Source: Oscillibacter sp. 1-3
GTDB taxonomy: Bacteria; Bacillota; Clostridia; Oscillospirales; Oscillospiraceae
DNA length: 64,000 bases
NCBI RefSeq assembly: GCF_000403435.2
Contig: NZ_KE159707.1
Coordinates: 126,274-190,273, forward strand
Direction: 5' to 3'
The notes under the pieces are model-generated. The model was given only the letters and a program-made list of their open reading frames with translations. It had not been told where the DNA came from and did not search any database. Positions 39,538 through 48,696 of this stretch are shown here, in pieces (position 1 is the first letter of the stretch; each line of letters begins with the position of its first letter). The translations under genes were made by a program, and so were the position numbers.

Positions 39538-42500
39538 ATGGATCAGGACAAGGCCCTGCGCATCCGGCTCGTCGAGACCTTCAACGACCGGGCGTTTTTG
39601 AAAAAACTGGGGTTCACCCGCAAGGACATCCGCCGGATCTTCGGCGCCGCCGACTGGAAGGCCATGCTCGCCCCCCTGCTCCCCATCCGGGAGCGGCTGA
39701 CCTGCGCCCAGGCGCTGGCCTCCTTCCGCCCGGTGCTGGACGCCCTGGCTCCGGAGCCGGAGGAGGGCTGGCTCCGCTGCGCCTACCAGGTGGCGCTGTC
39801 CCTGCTCTACCCCCGGGCGGACGGGGCTCACACCTCCGCCCAGTGGGACGGGGCGCTGTGCTTCCTCCAGTTCCTCCAGGTGCTCTTTGACGCCGAGCGG
39901 CAGGCCCTGCCCTTCGACCCCTGGCTGGACTTCGCCTTCTGCACGGAGGAGGAGCTCTCCGGCAGCGCCGTCGCGGCGGAGTACCGCCTCTTCCAAAAGC
40001 GCCTGCGGATGGAGTACGTCTACGAGCTGCTGCGCCTGGGCCGGGAGGCGACGCCCTTCAAGACCCTGGAGCACATCGCCGGCGTCCACCACGCCGCCAT
40101 GACCGTGGCCCGGGCCTTCAAGGCCGGGGGCGGACGGATCGACCTGGGGCTCATGAGCGGCGCCGCCGCCGCCCACGACATCGGCAAGTTCGGCTGCAGG
40201 CCCGGGGAGCGGGTGCCCTACCTTCACTACTACTACACCGACCAGTGGTGTACCCGGCGGGGCCTCGCCTCCATCGGCCACATCGCCGCCAACCACTCCG
40301 TGTGGGACCTGGAGATCGAGAACCTGTCCTCGGAATCGCTGGTGCTGGTGTACGCCGACTTTCGGGTGAAGCAGTCCCGGGGGGCGGACGGCGGGGAGAT
40401 CGCGGAGCTCTTCTCCTTAAAGGACGCCTTTGACGTGATTTTAGACAAGCTGGACAACGTGGACGACGCCAAGCGGCGGCGGTACCAGTTCGTCTACGCA
40501 AAGCTGCGGGACTTTGAGGAGTACCTGACCTACTTCGGCGTGGACACCACCCTGGAGACCCCCGGCGTGCCCCCGGTCCTCCGGCGGGACGCGGCCCTGG
40601 CCTCCCCGGACGAGGTGGTGTACTACCTGCGCTACACCGCCGTGGACCACAATATCCGCCTGATGCACCGCCTGAGCCGGGAGCACCTGTTCCTGGCCAC
40701 GCTGGAGGCCGCCCGCAGCGAAAAGGACGCCGGACGGCTGCGGGCCTATGTGTCCATCTTCGAAGAGTATTTCACCTACTGGAGCGTGGGCCAGAAGGAG
40801 CAGACCCTGGACTTCCTCTATGAGCTGCTGCTGTCGGCGGACGGCGACATCCGCCGGCACGCCGCCGCCCTCATCGGAAAAGTGCTGGCGGGCTTCCTCT
40901 CCGGCTATAAAAAGGAGCTGCCCGCCGGGGCAGCCCCGGACCCCCTGGAGGAGCGGCCCTTCCAGCTGTGGGCGGAGTATCTGGAAAAACTGATTCACCC
41001 GGACCGCCGCCTGACCCCCCGCCAGACCAGCATGATCCGCTACCAGGCCAAGACCGCCGTGGACGCGCTGCTGGGGGAGTGCTCCGACAAGGACGCCCCC
41101 CGCTTTGCCGCGGAGCTGCTGCGCCAGTACCAGGACCCCGCCGCGGCGGAGCCGGACGAGGCCTTTGTTCTAATGGACGCCGTGATGAACGCCCCCCTGG
41201 AGCGGGCGGACCCCGGGGCCTATGGCACCCTGACCGCCTTTGCCGCCTGGTGGCTGGACCGGGGCGAGGCGCCCCAGAAGGCCGCCGCCCTGCGGCTGTT
41301 CCGGCACCTTTTGAGCTTCCTGCCGGAGACGGCGGAGGAGCGGCAGGTCATTGCCGCCGCCGTGGAGGCGGCGGACTGCGCCGCCAGCGCGCCGCTGCTG
41401 TTCCTCCAGGTCCAGCTGGGAACGCGGCTGGGACTGGACCTCTCCTCCAAAAAGGCCCTGCTGGGCCGTCCCGGCACCGCCAGCGCCGTATCCCTGGACA
41501 ATCTCAAGACCGCCACGCCCTGGATCTTAAAGGCTGCCGGCGTGGAGTACCTGCTGGACCAGGTGGAGCGGGACGGCGGGACCAACGCCCTTCACATCGC
41601 CACCCATTTCTCCAACCTCATCAAGGTCAGCGAGCACGTGGTGGTGCGGCGGATGGCGGGGGCGGCCCTGCTGTCCATCGCCCCGGTGCTGACGCCGGAC
41701 CGGCGCAACGAGATCGCCGTGGAGATGTCCAAGGCACTGGAGACAGGGCAGGCGGAGATCTCCAAGTACATCCCGGAGTACCTGGGCCAGTTTGTCCTGT
41801 GGCTGACGCCCCGGGAGCTGGACGAGGTGGTGGTTCAGATGGCCGCCCTCCTCTCCTCCCCCAACACCGACGTGGTGGCGGCGGCCCTGTCCACCGTGGG
41901 TGCCATGCTGGAGCACTACACCGTCTACGCCGGCCGCTTCGGCGAGGGGGACAGCGCCCGCCGCCGGCGGATGGCGGGGCTCCTCCTCAAGGGCCTGGCG
42001 GACCGGCGGGAGGCGGTGCGGCAGGAGGCCCTCCACATCCTGGGCAGCCTGTTCGCCTCCCGGGCCCTGGGCTACGACGAGAAGACCGCTCTTTTCACCT
42101 TAATCAGCAAAAAGCTGCTGTTCCTCATCGGCGAACAGCCGGAGGAGGAGCTGACCTTCTTCTACACCGCGGCGTCCCTCTCCCACATCTACCGCTTCAT
42201 CGTTCTCCACAAGATCCAGAGCGGGCCCTTCCAATTTGAGATCCCGGACAAGGCCGCCTTCTTCCCCGGCACCTTCGACCCCTTCTCCCTCAGCCACAAG
42301 GGCATTGTTCAGGCCATTCGGGACCTGGGATTCGAGGTGTATCTGGCGGTGGACGAGTTCTCCTGGTCCAAGAAGGCCCAGCCCTCCCTGATCCGGCGGC
42401 AGATCGTCAGTATGTCCGTGGCGGACGAGTTCGACGTGTACCTCTTCCCCCATGACATCCCGGTGAACCTGGCCACCCCCGCCGACCTGGAGCGGCTGCG

Positions 42501-44337
42501 GCAGGTGTTCGCCGGGCAGGCGCTGTACCTGGCGGTGGGGTCCGACGTGGTGGCGGGCGCCTCCTCCTACAAGGCCCCGCCCGCTCCCGGCTCCGTCCAC
42601 CATTTGAACCACATTGTCTTCCGCCGCTCCAGCGACGCCGAGGGCCGGGAGATCGACGCGGACCTCTCCTGCATCCTGGGGGATGTGTTGCAGCTCCAGC
42701 TGCCCACCCATCTGGAGGACATCAGCTCCACCCGCATCCGGGAGAACATCGACCTGGGGCGGGACATCTCCAACCTCATCGAGCCCTCGGTGCAGGACTA
42801 TATCTACCGCAACAGCCTGTACCTGCGGGAGCCCCAGTACAAGCAGATCATCCGGGCAGGCTTCCTGCGCATAGAGCAAGCGGAATGCCCGGACGCCGCC
42901 TTGTGGGAGGAGCTCCGCGCCATGGCCGCGGCGGAGCGCCGTCCCCTCCCGGAGCCGGACCCCCGGGACAGCGTTCTCCTCCTGCGCCGCATGGACTCCG
43001 GAGCGCGGATTCTGGGCTTTTTGACCCTGCGGACTGTCAGCGACCGGGACCTGTACGGCGCCTTCGGCGACGAGGACCTGGCTGACGCGGTGCGCTGCCG
43101 TGCGGCAGGGCGGGTCCGCCTGCTGACGGGCCTGTGCCTGGCCCGAATTCCCGGCCGCAGCTACGACGCAGGCCAGCTTCTCTTGACGGAGGCCCTGTCC
43201 CAGGCCATGGGCGAGGACTGCGGCTACGCCGCCTGGTACGGCCCCGCCGCCGGGGAGGAGCTGCTGGACCTGCTGGCCCGGCAGGGATTTGTCCCCATCG
43301 CCGGCACGGCGGAGCGGCCGCTGCTGCTGGTGGACATGCGCTCCCCGGCGGTACTGCTCCAGAACATTCCCACTACGCTGAAAGAGCCCTTTTCCTCCGA
43401 TCCCCAGGTGCTCACGGCCATCCGAAAGGCCCACCACCAGCTTCAGCGGGCCATCTGCGGGCTGTATCCCGGGGCGCTGGTGCTGTCCCTCAACGCCGAG
43501 GTCATCTACCACCGGCTGGTGGGGAAGCTGACGGAGCTCAACGGCGTGCCCGCCGAGCCCACGTCGCCCCGGGTGCTGGGACCCAAGATGTGCGTGCCCT
43601 TCGGCAAGATCCTGCGGGGCAGCGCCGTGCCCAATACCGTCACCAAGACCGTCCACACCGACAAGGTCTTCGCCCCGGATCTCAAGTCCTTCACCATTGA
43701 GGCATTCCCTGGCTACGCGCCGCTGGAGAGCCAGATCCGCACCATCCGCTCCTTCCGCCGGCCCGTGATGCTGGTGGACGATCTGATTCACTCCGGCAAC
43801 CGCATCCAGGTCCTGGACCCCCTGTTCCGACGGGAGGGCGTGGACGTCGAGTGCTGTGTGGTGGGTCTCCTCTCCGGCCGGGGCCGTGACCTGATGGCCG
43901 CCCGGGGCCGGGAGGTGGACAGCGTCTATTACATCCCCAACATGCGGGCCTGGTTTGTGGAGTCCACCATGTACCCCTTCATCGGCGGCGACACCGTGGG
44001 CGGGGCCCGGGCATCCGTGCCGGGGCTGACCCCGGCAGTGAACCTGATTCTGCCCTACGCCTTCCCGAAATTTTACAAGGAGTGCGGCCGGGAGGCGGTG
44101 TTCGCCTTCTCCATGGCCTGCCTGACCAACAGCCGGGACATTCTGCTGGCGCTGGAGTCGGCCTACCGGGAGCGGTACGCAAGGAACCTGACCCTCTCCC
44201 GCCTCAGCGAGGCGGTGATCCTGCCCCTGAGTCCGGACAAGGGGAACTGCCTGCTCTACGACGCCAGCCTGCCGGCCTCCATGTGCCTGCAAAACGATTT
44301 GAAGATGCTGCTGCGGATGCGGGAGCTGCTGGAATAA
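39538..44337 (+). CDS. Giant HD / helical-repeat / nucleotidyltransferase / GNAT-like / phosphoribosyltransferase protein
   Basis: This 1,599-residue cytosolic protein fuses several enzymes. Residues 175-330 are an HD phosphohydrolase domain (HIAGVHHAAM, AAAAHDIGKFG, NHSVWDLE). Residues 400-900 are helical repeats. Residues 905-1085 are a NadD/CoaD-type nucleotidyltransferase (FFPGTFDPFSLSHKG, SDVVAGASSYK, ISSTRIREN). About 1110-1270 is GNAT-like, ending in a GMGEDCGYAAWYGPAAG-like stretch. Residues 1330-1599 are a phosphoribosyltransferase with the PRPP loop MLVDDLIHSGN near 1411. HD plus NadD recalls the NadD-YqeK pairing, so NAD or another nucleotide cofactor is a plausible substrate area. 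ATG 39538 follows AAAGGAG. It heads a four-gene operon. No function can be assigned with confidence. Confidence 0.8.
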   Translation: MDQDKALRIRLVETFNDRAFLKKLGFTRKDIRRIFGAADWKAMLAPLLPIRERLTCAQALASFRPVLDALAPEPEEGWLRCAYQVALSLLYPRADGAHTSAQWDGALCFLQFLQVLFDAERQALPFDPWLDFAFCTEEELSGSAVAAEYRLFQKRLRMEYVYELLRLGREATPFKTLEHIAGVHHAAMTVARAFKAGGGRIDLGLMSGAAAAHDIGKFGCRPGERVPYLHYYYTDQWCTRRGLASIGHIAANHSVWDLEIENLSSESLVLVYADFRVKQSRGADGGEIAELFSLKDAFDVILDKLDNVDDAKRRRYQFVYAKLRDFEEYLTYFGVDTTLETPGVPPVLRRDAALASPDEVVYYLRYTAVDHNIRLMHRLSREHLFLATLEAARSEKDAGRLRAYVSIFEEYFTYWSVGQKEQTLDFLYELLLSADGDIRRHAAALIGKVLAGFLSGYKKELPAGAAPDPLEERPFQLWAEYLEKLIHPDRRLTPRQTSMIRYQAKTAVDALLGECSDKDAPRFAAELLRQYQDPAAAEPDEAFVLMDAVMNAPLERADPGAYGTLTAFAAWWLDRGEAPQKAAALRLFRHLLSFLPETAEERQVIAAAVEAADCAASAPLLFLQVQLGTRLGLDLSSKKALLGRPGTASAVSLDNLKTATPWILKAAGVEYLLDQVERDGGTNALHIATHFSNLIKVSEHVVVRRMAGAALLSIAPVLTPDRRNEIAVEMSKALETGQAEISKYIPEYLGQFVLWLTPRELDEVVVQMAALLSSPNTDVVAAALSTVGAMLEHYTVYAGRFGEGDSARRRRMAGLLLKGLADRREAVRQEALHILGSLFASRALGYDEKTALFTLISKKLLFLIGEQPEEELTFFYTAASLSHIYRFIVLHKIQSGPFQFEIPDKAAFFPGTFDPFSLSHKGIVQAIRDLGFEVYLAVDEFSWSKKAQPSLIRRQIVSMSVADEFDVYLFPHDIPVNLATPADLERLRQVFAGQALYLAVGSDVVAGASSYKAPPAPGSVHHLNHIVFRRSSDAEGREIDADLSCILGDVLQLQLPTHLEDISSTRIRENIDLGRDISNLIEPSVQDYIYRNSLYLREPQYKQIIRAGFLRIEQAECPDAALWEELRAMAAAERRPLPEPDPRDSVLLLRRMDSGARILGFLTLRTVSDRDLYGAFGDEDLADAVRCRAAGRVRLLTGLCLARIPGRSYDAGQLLLTEALSQAMGEDCGYAAWYGPAAGEELLDLLARQGFVPIAGTAERPLLLVDMRSPAVLLQNIPTTLKEPFSSDPQVLTAIRKAHHQLQRAICGLYPGALVLSLNAEVIYHRLVGKLTELNGVPAEPTSPRVLGPKMCVPFGKILRGSAVPNTVTKTVHTDKVFAPDLKSFTIEAFPGYAPLESQIRTIRSFRRPVMLVDDLIHSGNRIQVLDPLFRREGVDVECCVVGLLSGRGRDLMAARGREVDSVYYIPNMRAWFVESTMYPFIGGDTVGGARASVPGLTPAVNLILPYAFPKFYKECGREAVFAFSMACLTNSRDILLALESAYRERYARNLTLSRLSEAVILPLSPDKGNCLLYDASLPASMCLQNDLKMLLRMRELLE

Positions 44338-44363
44338 GGGCAAAGATGGGAGATTAAAGAGCT

Positions 44364-45614
44364 ATGTACTGGTACACCGTCAACGAAAAAACGGCCGCCT
44401 CGTATGCGCCGGAGCTGCCCCTTCCCCCGGCGGAGCCGGGGGCGCCAGAGCTGTTTTTGGTCCGCGGGGACCCCGCTCTGCGCCCCGCCGCCTGGCGCGT
44501 GACGGACCCCCGCCAGCTGACGGCGGAGCGCGCGGATGTGACCTGGCTGGACCCCCGGCGGATGGGGGACAGGCCGGAGCTGCCGGAGGCCGTCTCCGCC
44601 GCCATTGCGGCAGGCCGCCTCACCGGCGTGAACCTCCGGCATCCCCGCTGGCGGCGGGCCCTGGACTTTACCGCCCCCAGGCCCGAAAAAAAGCGGGTCC
44701 ACCTGCTGGCGGTGGGGGACGTGGGGGGCACGCTGCTGACGGCGCTGAAACTGCTGGGCGGCGATGTGGTCTCCTCCGTCGGCATCTGCGACCTCAGCGA
44801 GAACACCGTGGCCCGGTGGGTCACGGAGATGGGCCAGATTTCCTGGCCCTGGGACTATGACGCGCTGCCAGAGGTGGAGTCCGTGCCGCCGGAGCGGCTC
44901 TTTGACTGCGACGTATTCATCTTCGCCGCCGCCAGGGCCATCCCGCCGGTGGACAGCGGCGTACAGGACGTGCGCATGGCCCAGCTGGAGGCCAACCGGC
45001 CCCTTGCGGAGCGGTTTGCCCGGCAGGCCCGGGCGGCGGACTTCTGGGGGCTCTTCATCGTCCTCAGCGACCCGGTGGACCAGCTGTGTGTGGCGGCCTG
45101 GCGGGCCTCCAACCGGGATGAAGGCGGCAATTGGGACGGCCTGGGCCTTCTCCCCGAGCAGGTGCAGGGCTTTGGCCTGGGGGTGATGAACGCCCGGACG
45201 GCGTACTTCGCGAAAAAGGACCCCCGGTTTGCCGCCTTCCTCACTGAGGGCCGCAGCTTCGGCCCCCACGGCAAGGGGCTGGTGATCGCCAACGGCCTGG
45301 AGCGCTACGATGATAAGCTCTCCCGGGAGCTGACCCGCCTGACCCTGGAGGCCAATCTCCGCATCCGGGAGCTGGGGTTTAAGCCCTACGTGGCCCCCGC
45401 CGTGTCCTCCGGGGCCATGCAGCTGCTGCTGAGCCTGCGGGGGGAGTGGCACTGCGGCTCCGTGCCCCTGGGGGGCGTGTGGTTCGGCTGTAAGAACCGC
45501 TTTACGGCCCGGGGGCTGGAGATTGAGACGCTGGAGATGCCGGACCCGCTCTTTGCCCGCCTGCGGGAGACAGAGGCGGCGCTGCGGGCCCTCTCGCCGG
45601 AGGCGGCGTCGTGA
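44364..45614 (+). CDS. Lactate/malate-dehydrogenase-like NAD-binding protein
   Basis: This 416-residue protein has a 110-residue N-terminal part of unknown fold, then a Rossmann core with LLAVGDVGGTLLTALKLLGG and ICDLSENTVARWVTEMGQI. The LDH/MDH-like landmarks QLEANRPLAERFARQA, LSDPVDQL and FGPHGKG follow; FGPHGKG is in the place of the catalytic-His GEHGDS loop. The usual Arg motifs are not obvious, so it may act on an unusual 2-hydroxy acid or bind cofactor without catalysis. It lies 26 bp after the giant nucleotidyltransferase gene and overlaps the next small frame by GTGA. Confidence 0.72.
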   Translation: MYWYTVNEKTAASYAPELPLPPAEPGAPELFLVRGDPALRPAAWRVTDPRQLTAERADVTWLDPRRMGDRPELPEAVSAAIAAGRLTGVNLRHPRWRRALDFTAPRPEKKRVHLLAVGDVGGTLLTALKLLGGDVVSSVGICDLSENTVARWVTEMGQISWPWDYDALPEVESVPPERLFDCDVFIFAAARAIPPVDSGVQDVRMAQLEANRPLAERFARQARAADFWGLFIVLSDPVDQLCVAAWRASNRDEGGNWDGLGLLPEQVQGFGLGVMNARTAYFAKKDPRFAAFLTEGRSFGPHGKGLVIANGLERYDDKLSRELTRLTLEANLRIRELGFKPYVAPAVSSGAMQLLLSLRGEWHCGSVPLGGVWFGCKNRFTARGLEIETLEMPDPLFARLRETEAALRALSPEAAS

Positions 45615-45724
45615 GCCGGAGGCGGAAAACCGGGTATTGGCTGCTGCCAACCCTGGCGGTATCGTTTCTCTGCCGGGCCCTGTGGGATGCGCCGGTGTGC
45701 TGCTCGTACTATGTCCCCGGCTGA
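45611..45724 (+). CDS. 37-residue hydrophobic peptide, translationally coupled
   Basis: GTG 45611 overlaps the upstream stop (GTGA) and opens a 37-codon frame ending at TGA 45722-45724. The peptide has a basic start (MSRRRKTGYW), one hydrophobic stretch (LLPTLAVSFLCRALW) and a cysteine-containing end (CCSYYVPG). It ends 19 bp before the next gene. Coupling and membrane-like composition support translation, but homology is unknown and it could be chance. Confidence 0.4.
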   Translation: MSRRRKTGYWLLPTLAVSFLCRALWDAPVCCSYYVPG

Positions 45725-45743
45725 GCCGGGAGGAGGTGTCTTC

Positions 45744-46796
45744 ATGGAGGGCGAGCTGCTGATCCTCCACGCGGGCCGCCCTGGCGGACGGCTGGGCGCG
45801 GCGCTGTCCGCCGCCCGGGAGGGCCGCCGGGTCCAGGTGCGGTCCCGGCTGGAAGGACCCCTGGAAAACCGCCGGGTCCTCTTCGCCGCGCCCCTGGACG
45901 GCAGCGGCGTGAACCGTGAGTTTTACAGCCTGCTGGCCCATCTCCGCACCCATCCGGACTGCCTCCGGGGGTGCGTGGGCGGCGTGCTCATCGACGGGGC
46001 AGGGGACCTATACACCAAGTCCGCCGGGCGGGAGCTGGCGCTGGCGGCGAATCTCGCGGGGTGCGCCTTCCCGGGCCGTCCCCTGGTGGAGGCCGCGGGG
46101 GACCTGCAAAACTTCACCGTTCAGGCAAAAAACGCCGGGTGCTCCCTGGAGGAGGCCTACCGGCGGGCGGCGGCGAACCTGGCGGCGCGGGTGCTGGACT
46201 TCGCCCCGCCCCGGCGGCAGCGGCCGAAAATCCTGGTGCTCCATGCCTCCAGCCGCCGCACCTCCAACACCCTGGCCCTGTGGAGCCGGTGCCGGGAGCG
46301 GCTGGAGGGGGCCTGTGAGATCACGGAGATCGGCCTTCGCAACGGTGCCCTGGCGGACTGCGCCGGGTGCCCCTACACCGCTTGCCTCCACTTCGGGGAG
46401 CGGGGGGACTGCTTCTACGGCGGCGTCATGGTGGAGGAGGTGTACCCCGCCATCCGGGCGGCGGACGGCGTGGTGCTGCTCTGCCCCAACTACAACGACG
46501 CCCTGCCCGCCAACCTCTCCGCGGCGATCAACCGCCTGACGGCCCTGTACCGGGCCGCGCCCTTTGCGGACACAGCGGTGTTTGCCGTCGTGGTCTCGGG
46601 GTACTCCGGAGGGGACATCGTGGCCAGCCAGGTGGTGTCCGCCATGAATATGAACAAGGGCTTCTGGCTGCCGCCCCGGTTTGCCCTGCTGGAGACCGCC
46701 AACGACGCTGGAACGGCGGTAAAGCTGCCGGGGATTGAGGAGCGGCTGGAATCGTTCAGTCGGAACATTCTTCGTCAGCTGCTGGAGAAACACTGA
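45744..46796 (+). CDS. Flavodoxin-like NAD(P)H-dependent FMN reductase-type protein
   Basis: The 350-residue protein has a 165-residue N-terminal domain (HAGRPGGRLGAALSAAREGR, GGVLIDGAGDLYTKSAGRELALAANLAG) of unclear identity. A flavodoxin-type domain follows: KILVLHASSRRTSNTLALWSR (FMN phosphate loop), ADCAGCPYTACLHFGERGDCFY (cysteines as in iron-sulfur flavoproteins) and VLLCPNYNDALPANLSAAINR. It probably moves electrons through FMN, perhaps for the dehydrogenase-like protein before it. ATG 45744 follows GGGAGGAGG. A terminator follows at once. Confidence 0.75.
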   Translation: MEGELLILHAGRPGGRLGAALSAAREGRRVQVRSRLEGPLENRRVLFAAPLDGSGVNREFYSLLAHLRTHPDCLRGCVGGVLIDGAGDLYTKSAGRELALAANLAGCAFPGRPLVEAAGDLQNFTVQAKNAGCSLEEAYRRAAANLAARVLDFAPPRRQRPKILVLHASSRRTSNTLALWSRCRERLEGACEITEIGLRNGALADCAGCPYTACLHFGERGDCFYGGVMVEEVYPAIRAADGVVLLCPNYNDALPANLSAAINRLTALYRAAPFADTAVFAVVVSGYSGGDIVASQVVSAMNMNKGFWLPPRFALLETANDAGTAVKLPGIEERLESFSRNILRQLLEKH

Positions 46797-46800
46797 CAAA

Positions 46801-46831
46801 ACACCCCCGCGCCCGGTGGGCGCGGGGGTGT
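46801..46831 (+). terminator. Terminator of the giant-protein operon
   Basis: A perfect 14-bp stem (46801-46814 with 46818-46831) closes a GGT loop 4 bp after the stop. There is no T-run. Confidence 0.7.
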
Positions 46832-46833
46832 CG

Positions 46834-47568
46834 CTATGTACGCTCTTCTGCCGTCTTGGGAGGTCCCTTCACAACGCTGGTACTGGCGTAGCTGGTCTCT
46901 TCGATCTGGAGGGTTGTCACCGTGTTTCCCTCCCGGTCTTTTCCAATCACGTGGTTCCCGCCGTCCCGGAGAAGGCCCACTTCCGCCACATAGTGGTGTG
47001 CAAGGAAGTACCGGCAGCCATTCCTCTGAAAGATGGGGACCGTGAGCTGGAGATACCCCAGACTGACATTCTCCACTGCCGCTCCCTCATAACCGGGATT
47101 TACCTGGAGCCGGATCTCCGCCGTCTCAATGGAGGGATCATCTACCCGGCCAAAGAAGAAATAGTGGATACCGTAGCAGTGGTAATCCTTGCCTGGACCG
47201 GTGTCCTCGGAGATGAGCTTCTGCGCGGCGTGGATGGGCTTTTCGGCGGTGCAGTCCAGCAGGACCGTGTGTCCGCCTCCCCAGCCCCAGGTACGGGCCG
47301 TTATATAAGCATTCGTGAAAAGCACGGTCTCGTCATTGGCCGTCAGATAGAACAGGTTGGTCCAGTTGTAGACCTTTGGCTCCCACTGCCGCCGGACCAC
47401 TCGGGCCCCCTGGACGCCCTGCTGATCCTCCACCCGCCGGATGACCTGGATGGGCAGCAGCAGCGCCGTGTGCAGAAAGGTCTGCGCCAGAATCAGGAGT
47501 ACCAGAGCGGCCGCGGCACAGCGCAGGGCCCTCCGCCGCCGGGTCAGCAGTCTCTTTTTCCGTCTCAT
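46834..47568 (-). CDS. Unidentified single-pass membrane protein of the PadR operon
   Basis: This 244-residue protein has a basic N-terminus (MRRKKRLLTRRRRALR), one transmembrane helix (residues 17-38) and an extracytoplasmic domain (YNWTNLFYLTANDETVLFTNAYITARTWGWGGGHTVLLDC then YHCYGIHYFFFGRVDDPSIETAEI). ATG 47568 overlaps the upstream gene by four bases, so it belongs to the PadR operon. It shares the N-terminal layout of many anti-sigma-like or stress-response membrane proteins, but no family is recognised. Confidence 0.7.
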   Translation of the reverse strand: MRRKKRLLTRRRRALRCAAAALVLLILAQTFLHTALLLPIQVIRRVEDQQGVQGARVVRRQWEPKVYNWTNLFYLTANDETVLFTNAYITARTWGWGGGHTVLLDCTAEKPIHAAQKLISEDTGPGKDYHCYGIHYFFFGRVDDPSIETAEIRLQVNPGYEGAAVENVSLGYLQLTVPIFQRNGCRYFLAHHYVAEVGLLRDGGNHVIGKDREGNTVTTLQIEETSYASTSVVKGPPKTAEERT

Positions 47569-48335
47569 GGCACCCCCTCCTTTGGCAGGGGAATGTCGAC
47601 GGTGACGGTCTCCCCCAGCCAATCATACCGCAGCGTAATGTGATCATCCCCTGGCCGGACAGGAGCCCGCAGAAGAAGATTCCACATCATGGGATTGGCG
47701 AGCGCGCCCTGACGGCAAAGCACCTGCTGCTCCCCCCGCTGGCTCTCTACCAAGAGCTCGTTGAAAGCCGGGAACGAAACCAGGCCGCCGGGGATTTTAT
47801 CATAGATACAGGCCGCCGCCTCCGCCGTCTGCACTCCGTCCTGATCGCCCACAGTAATCCGGTAGATCCACAGCACGTCGTTCCCGATGTTCCGCTGGAT
47901 GTCCACCTTCTCCCTGACGCCGGAGACAGGGATATAGGGCTCCTGGCGGTAGAACATCCCAGCGGCGATCTCCTCAGGCTCCGGCGGGGAGACGCGGCAG
48001 ACAACGCTCTCCCAGGCGTACCCGATCATCCTTCTGTTATAACTGCTGGAGAGGGCGGAGAAAATCACAAAAATACTGAGAATTAGGGCCGCGCCGGCGG
48101 CCACATTCCAGCCCCGGGGATACTGCTTCTCCATCTCCCGGCCCACCTCCGCCGGGTCGCCCATGGCGGCCATGGTCCGCTCCTCCGCCAGCTGCGCGTC
48201 ATACCCCAGGTCCAGCAGGGCGCAGATGTGGTCCTCCATGTGCTCCTCCAGCTCCGCCCGGACGGCCTCCCGCTCCCGCCGGGACAGGCGGCGAAGGTGG
48301 GAGAGCACCTGGGCGCAGTACTCCGAGCGGTCCAT
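47565..48335 (-). CDS. HAAS/DUF1700-type membrane protein of the PadR operon
   Basis: The 256-residue protein begins with a permease-prefix/HAAS-type helical domain (YCAQVLSHLRRLSRREREAVRAELEEHMEDHICALLDLGY and RTMAAMGDPAEVGREME). One transmembrane helix (about residues 78-98) and an extracytoplasmic domain follow. HAAS proteins are normally encoded next to PadR regulators, exactly as here, and are thought to work in envelope stress responses. ATG 48335 overlaps the PadR stop; GTG 48338 is also possible. Confidence 0.78.
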   Translation of the reverse strand: MDRSEYCAQVLSHLRRLSRREREAVRAELEEHMEDHICALLDLGYDAQLAEERTMAAMGDPAEVGREMEKQYPRGWNVAAGAALILSIFVIFSALSSSYNRRMIGYAWESVVCRVSPPEPEEIAAGMFYRQEPYIPVSGVREKVDIQRNIGNDVLWIYRITVGDQDGVQTAEAAACIYDKIPGGLVSFPAFNELLVESQRGEQQVLCRQGALANPMMWNLLLRAPVRPGDDHITLRYDWLGETVTVDIPLPKEGVP

Positions 48336-48673
48336 CACGCCAGTCCCAGGGCGGAGGACCGCAGCACCGCGTCCACGGCCCCGCTGTACCGCCGCCAGCT
48401 CTCACTCTCCGTCCGCAATGCCTCGCCGCCCTTTTTCGTCAGGTGGTAATACTTCCGCACCCGGCCCGTGGGGGCCTCCTGGCGGTAGGCCTCCACATAG
48501 CCCTGCTGCTCCAGGCCGTGGAGCACCGGGTACAGCGTGCCCTCCTTCATGTCAAAGGTGCGGTTGGACCGGCGGGCCAGCTCCAGGATCATCTGGTAGC
48601 CGTACATATCCTCCACCGCCAGCAATGACAGCACCAGCAGCGGCGTGTGCTCGATCTGCTGTTTTTTTCGCAT
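48335..48673 (-). CDS. PadR-family transcriptional regulator
   Basis: The 112-residue regulator has the PadR winged helix (LLVLSLLAVEDMYGYQMILELARRS, DMKEGTLYPVLHGLEQQGYVEAY, KYYHLTKKGGEAL), of the short subfamily-1 type. ATG 48673 follows GGAGCGAGG. It heads a three-gene operon with the two membrane proteins and probably represses its own promoter, where PadR-like ATGT/ACAT symmetry surrounds the -10. Confidence 0.9.
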   Translation of the reverse strand: MRKKQQIEHTPLLVLSLLAVEDMYGYQMILELARRSNRTFDMKEGTLYPVLHGLEQQGYVEAYRQEAPTGRVRKYYHLTKKGGEALRTESESWRRYSGAVDAVLRSSALGLA

Positions 48674-48696
48674 CTTCCTCGCTCCTCTCCGAAACA

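Noticed and set aside
42100..44343. 747-codon minus-strand frame opposite the giant protein
   Set aside because: It has shadow-frame composition and no ribosome site. The sense strand has clear domain motifs.
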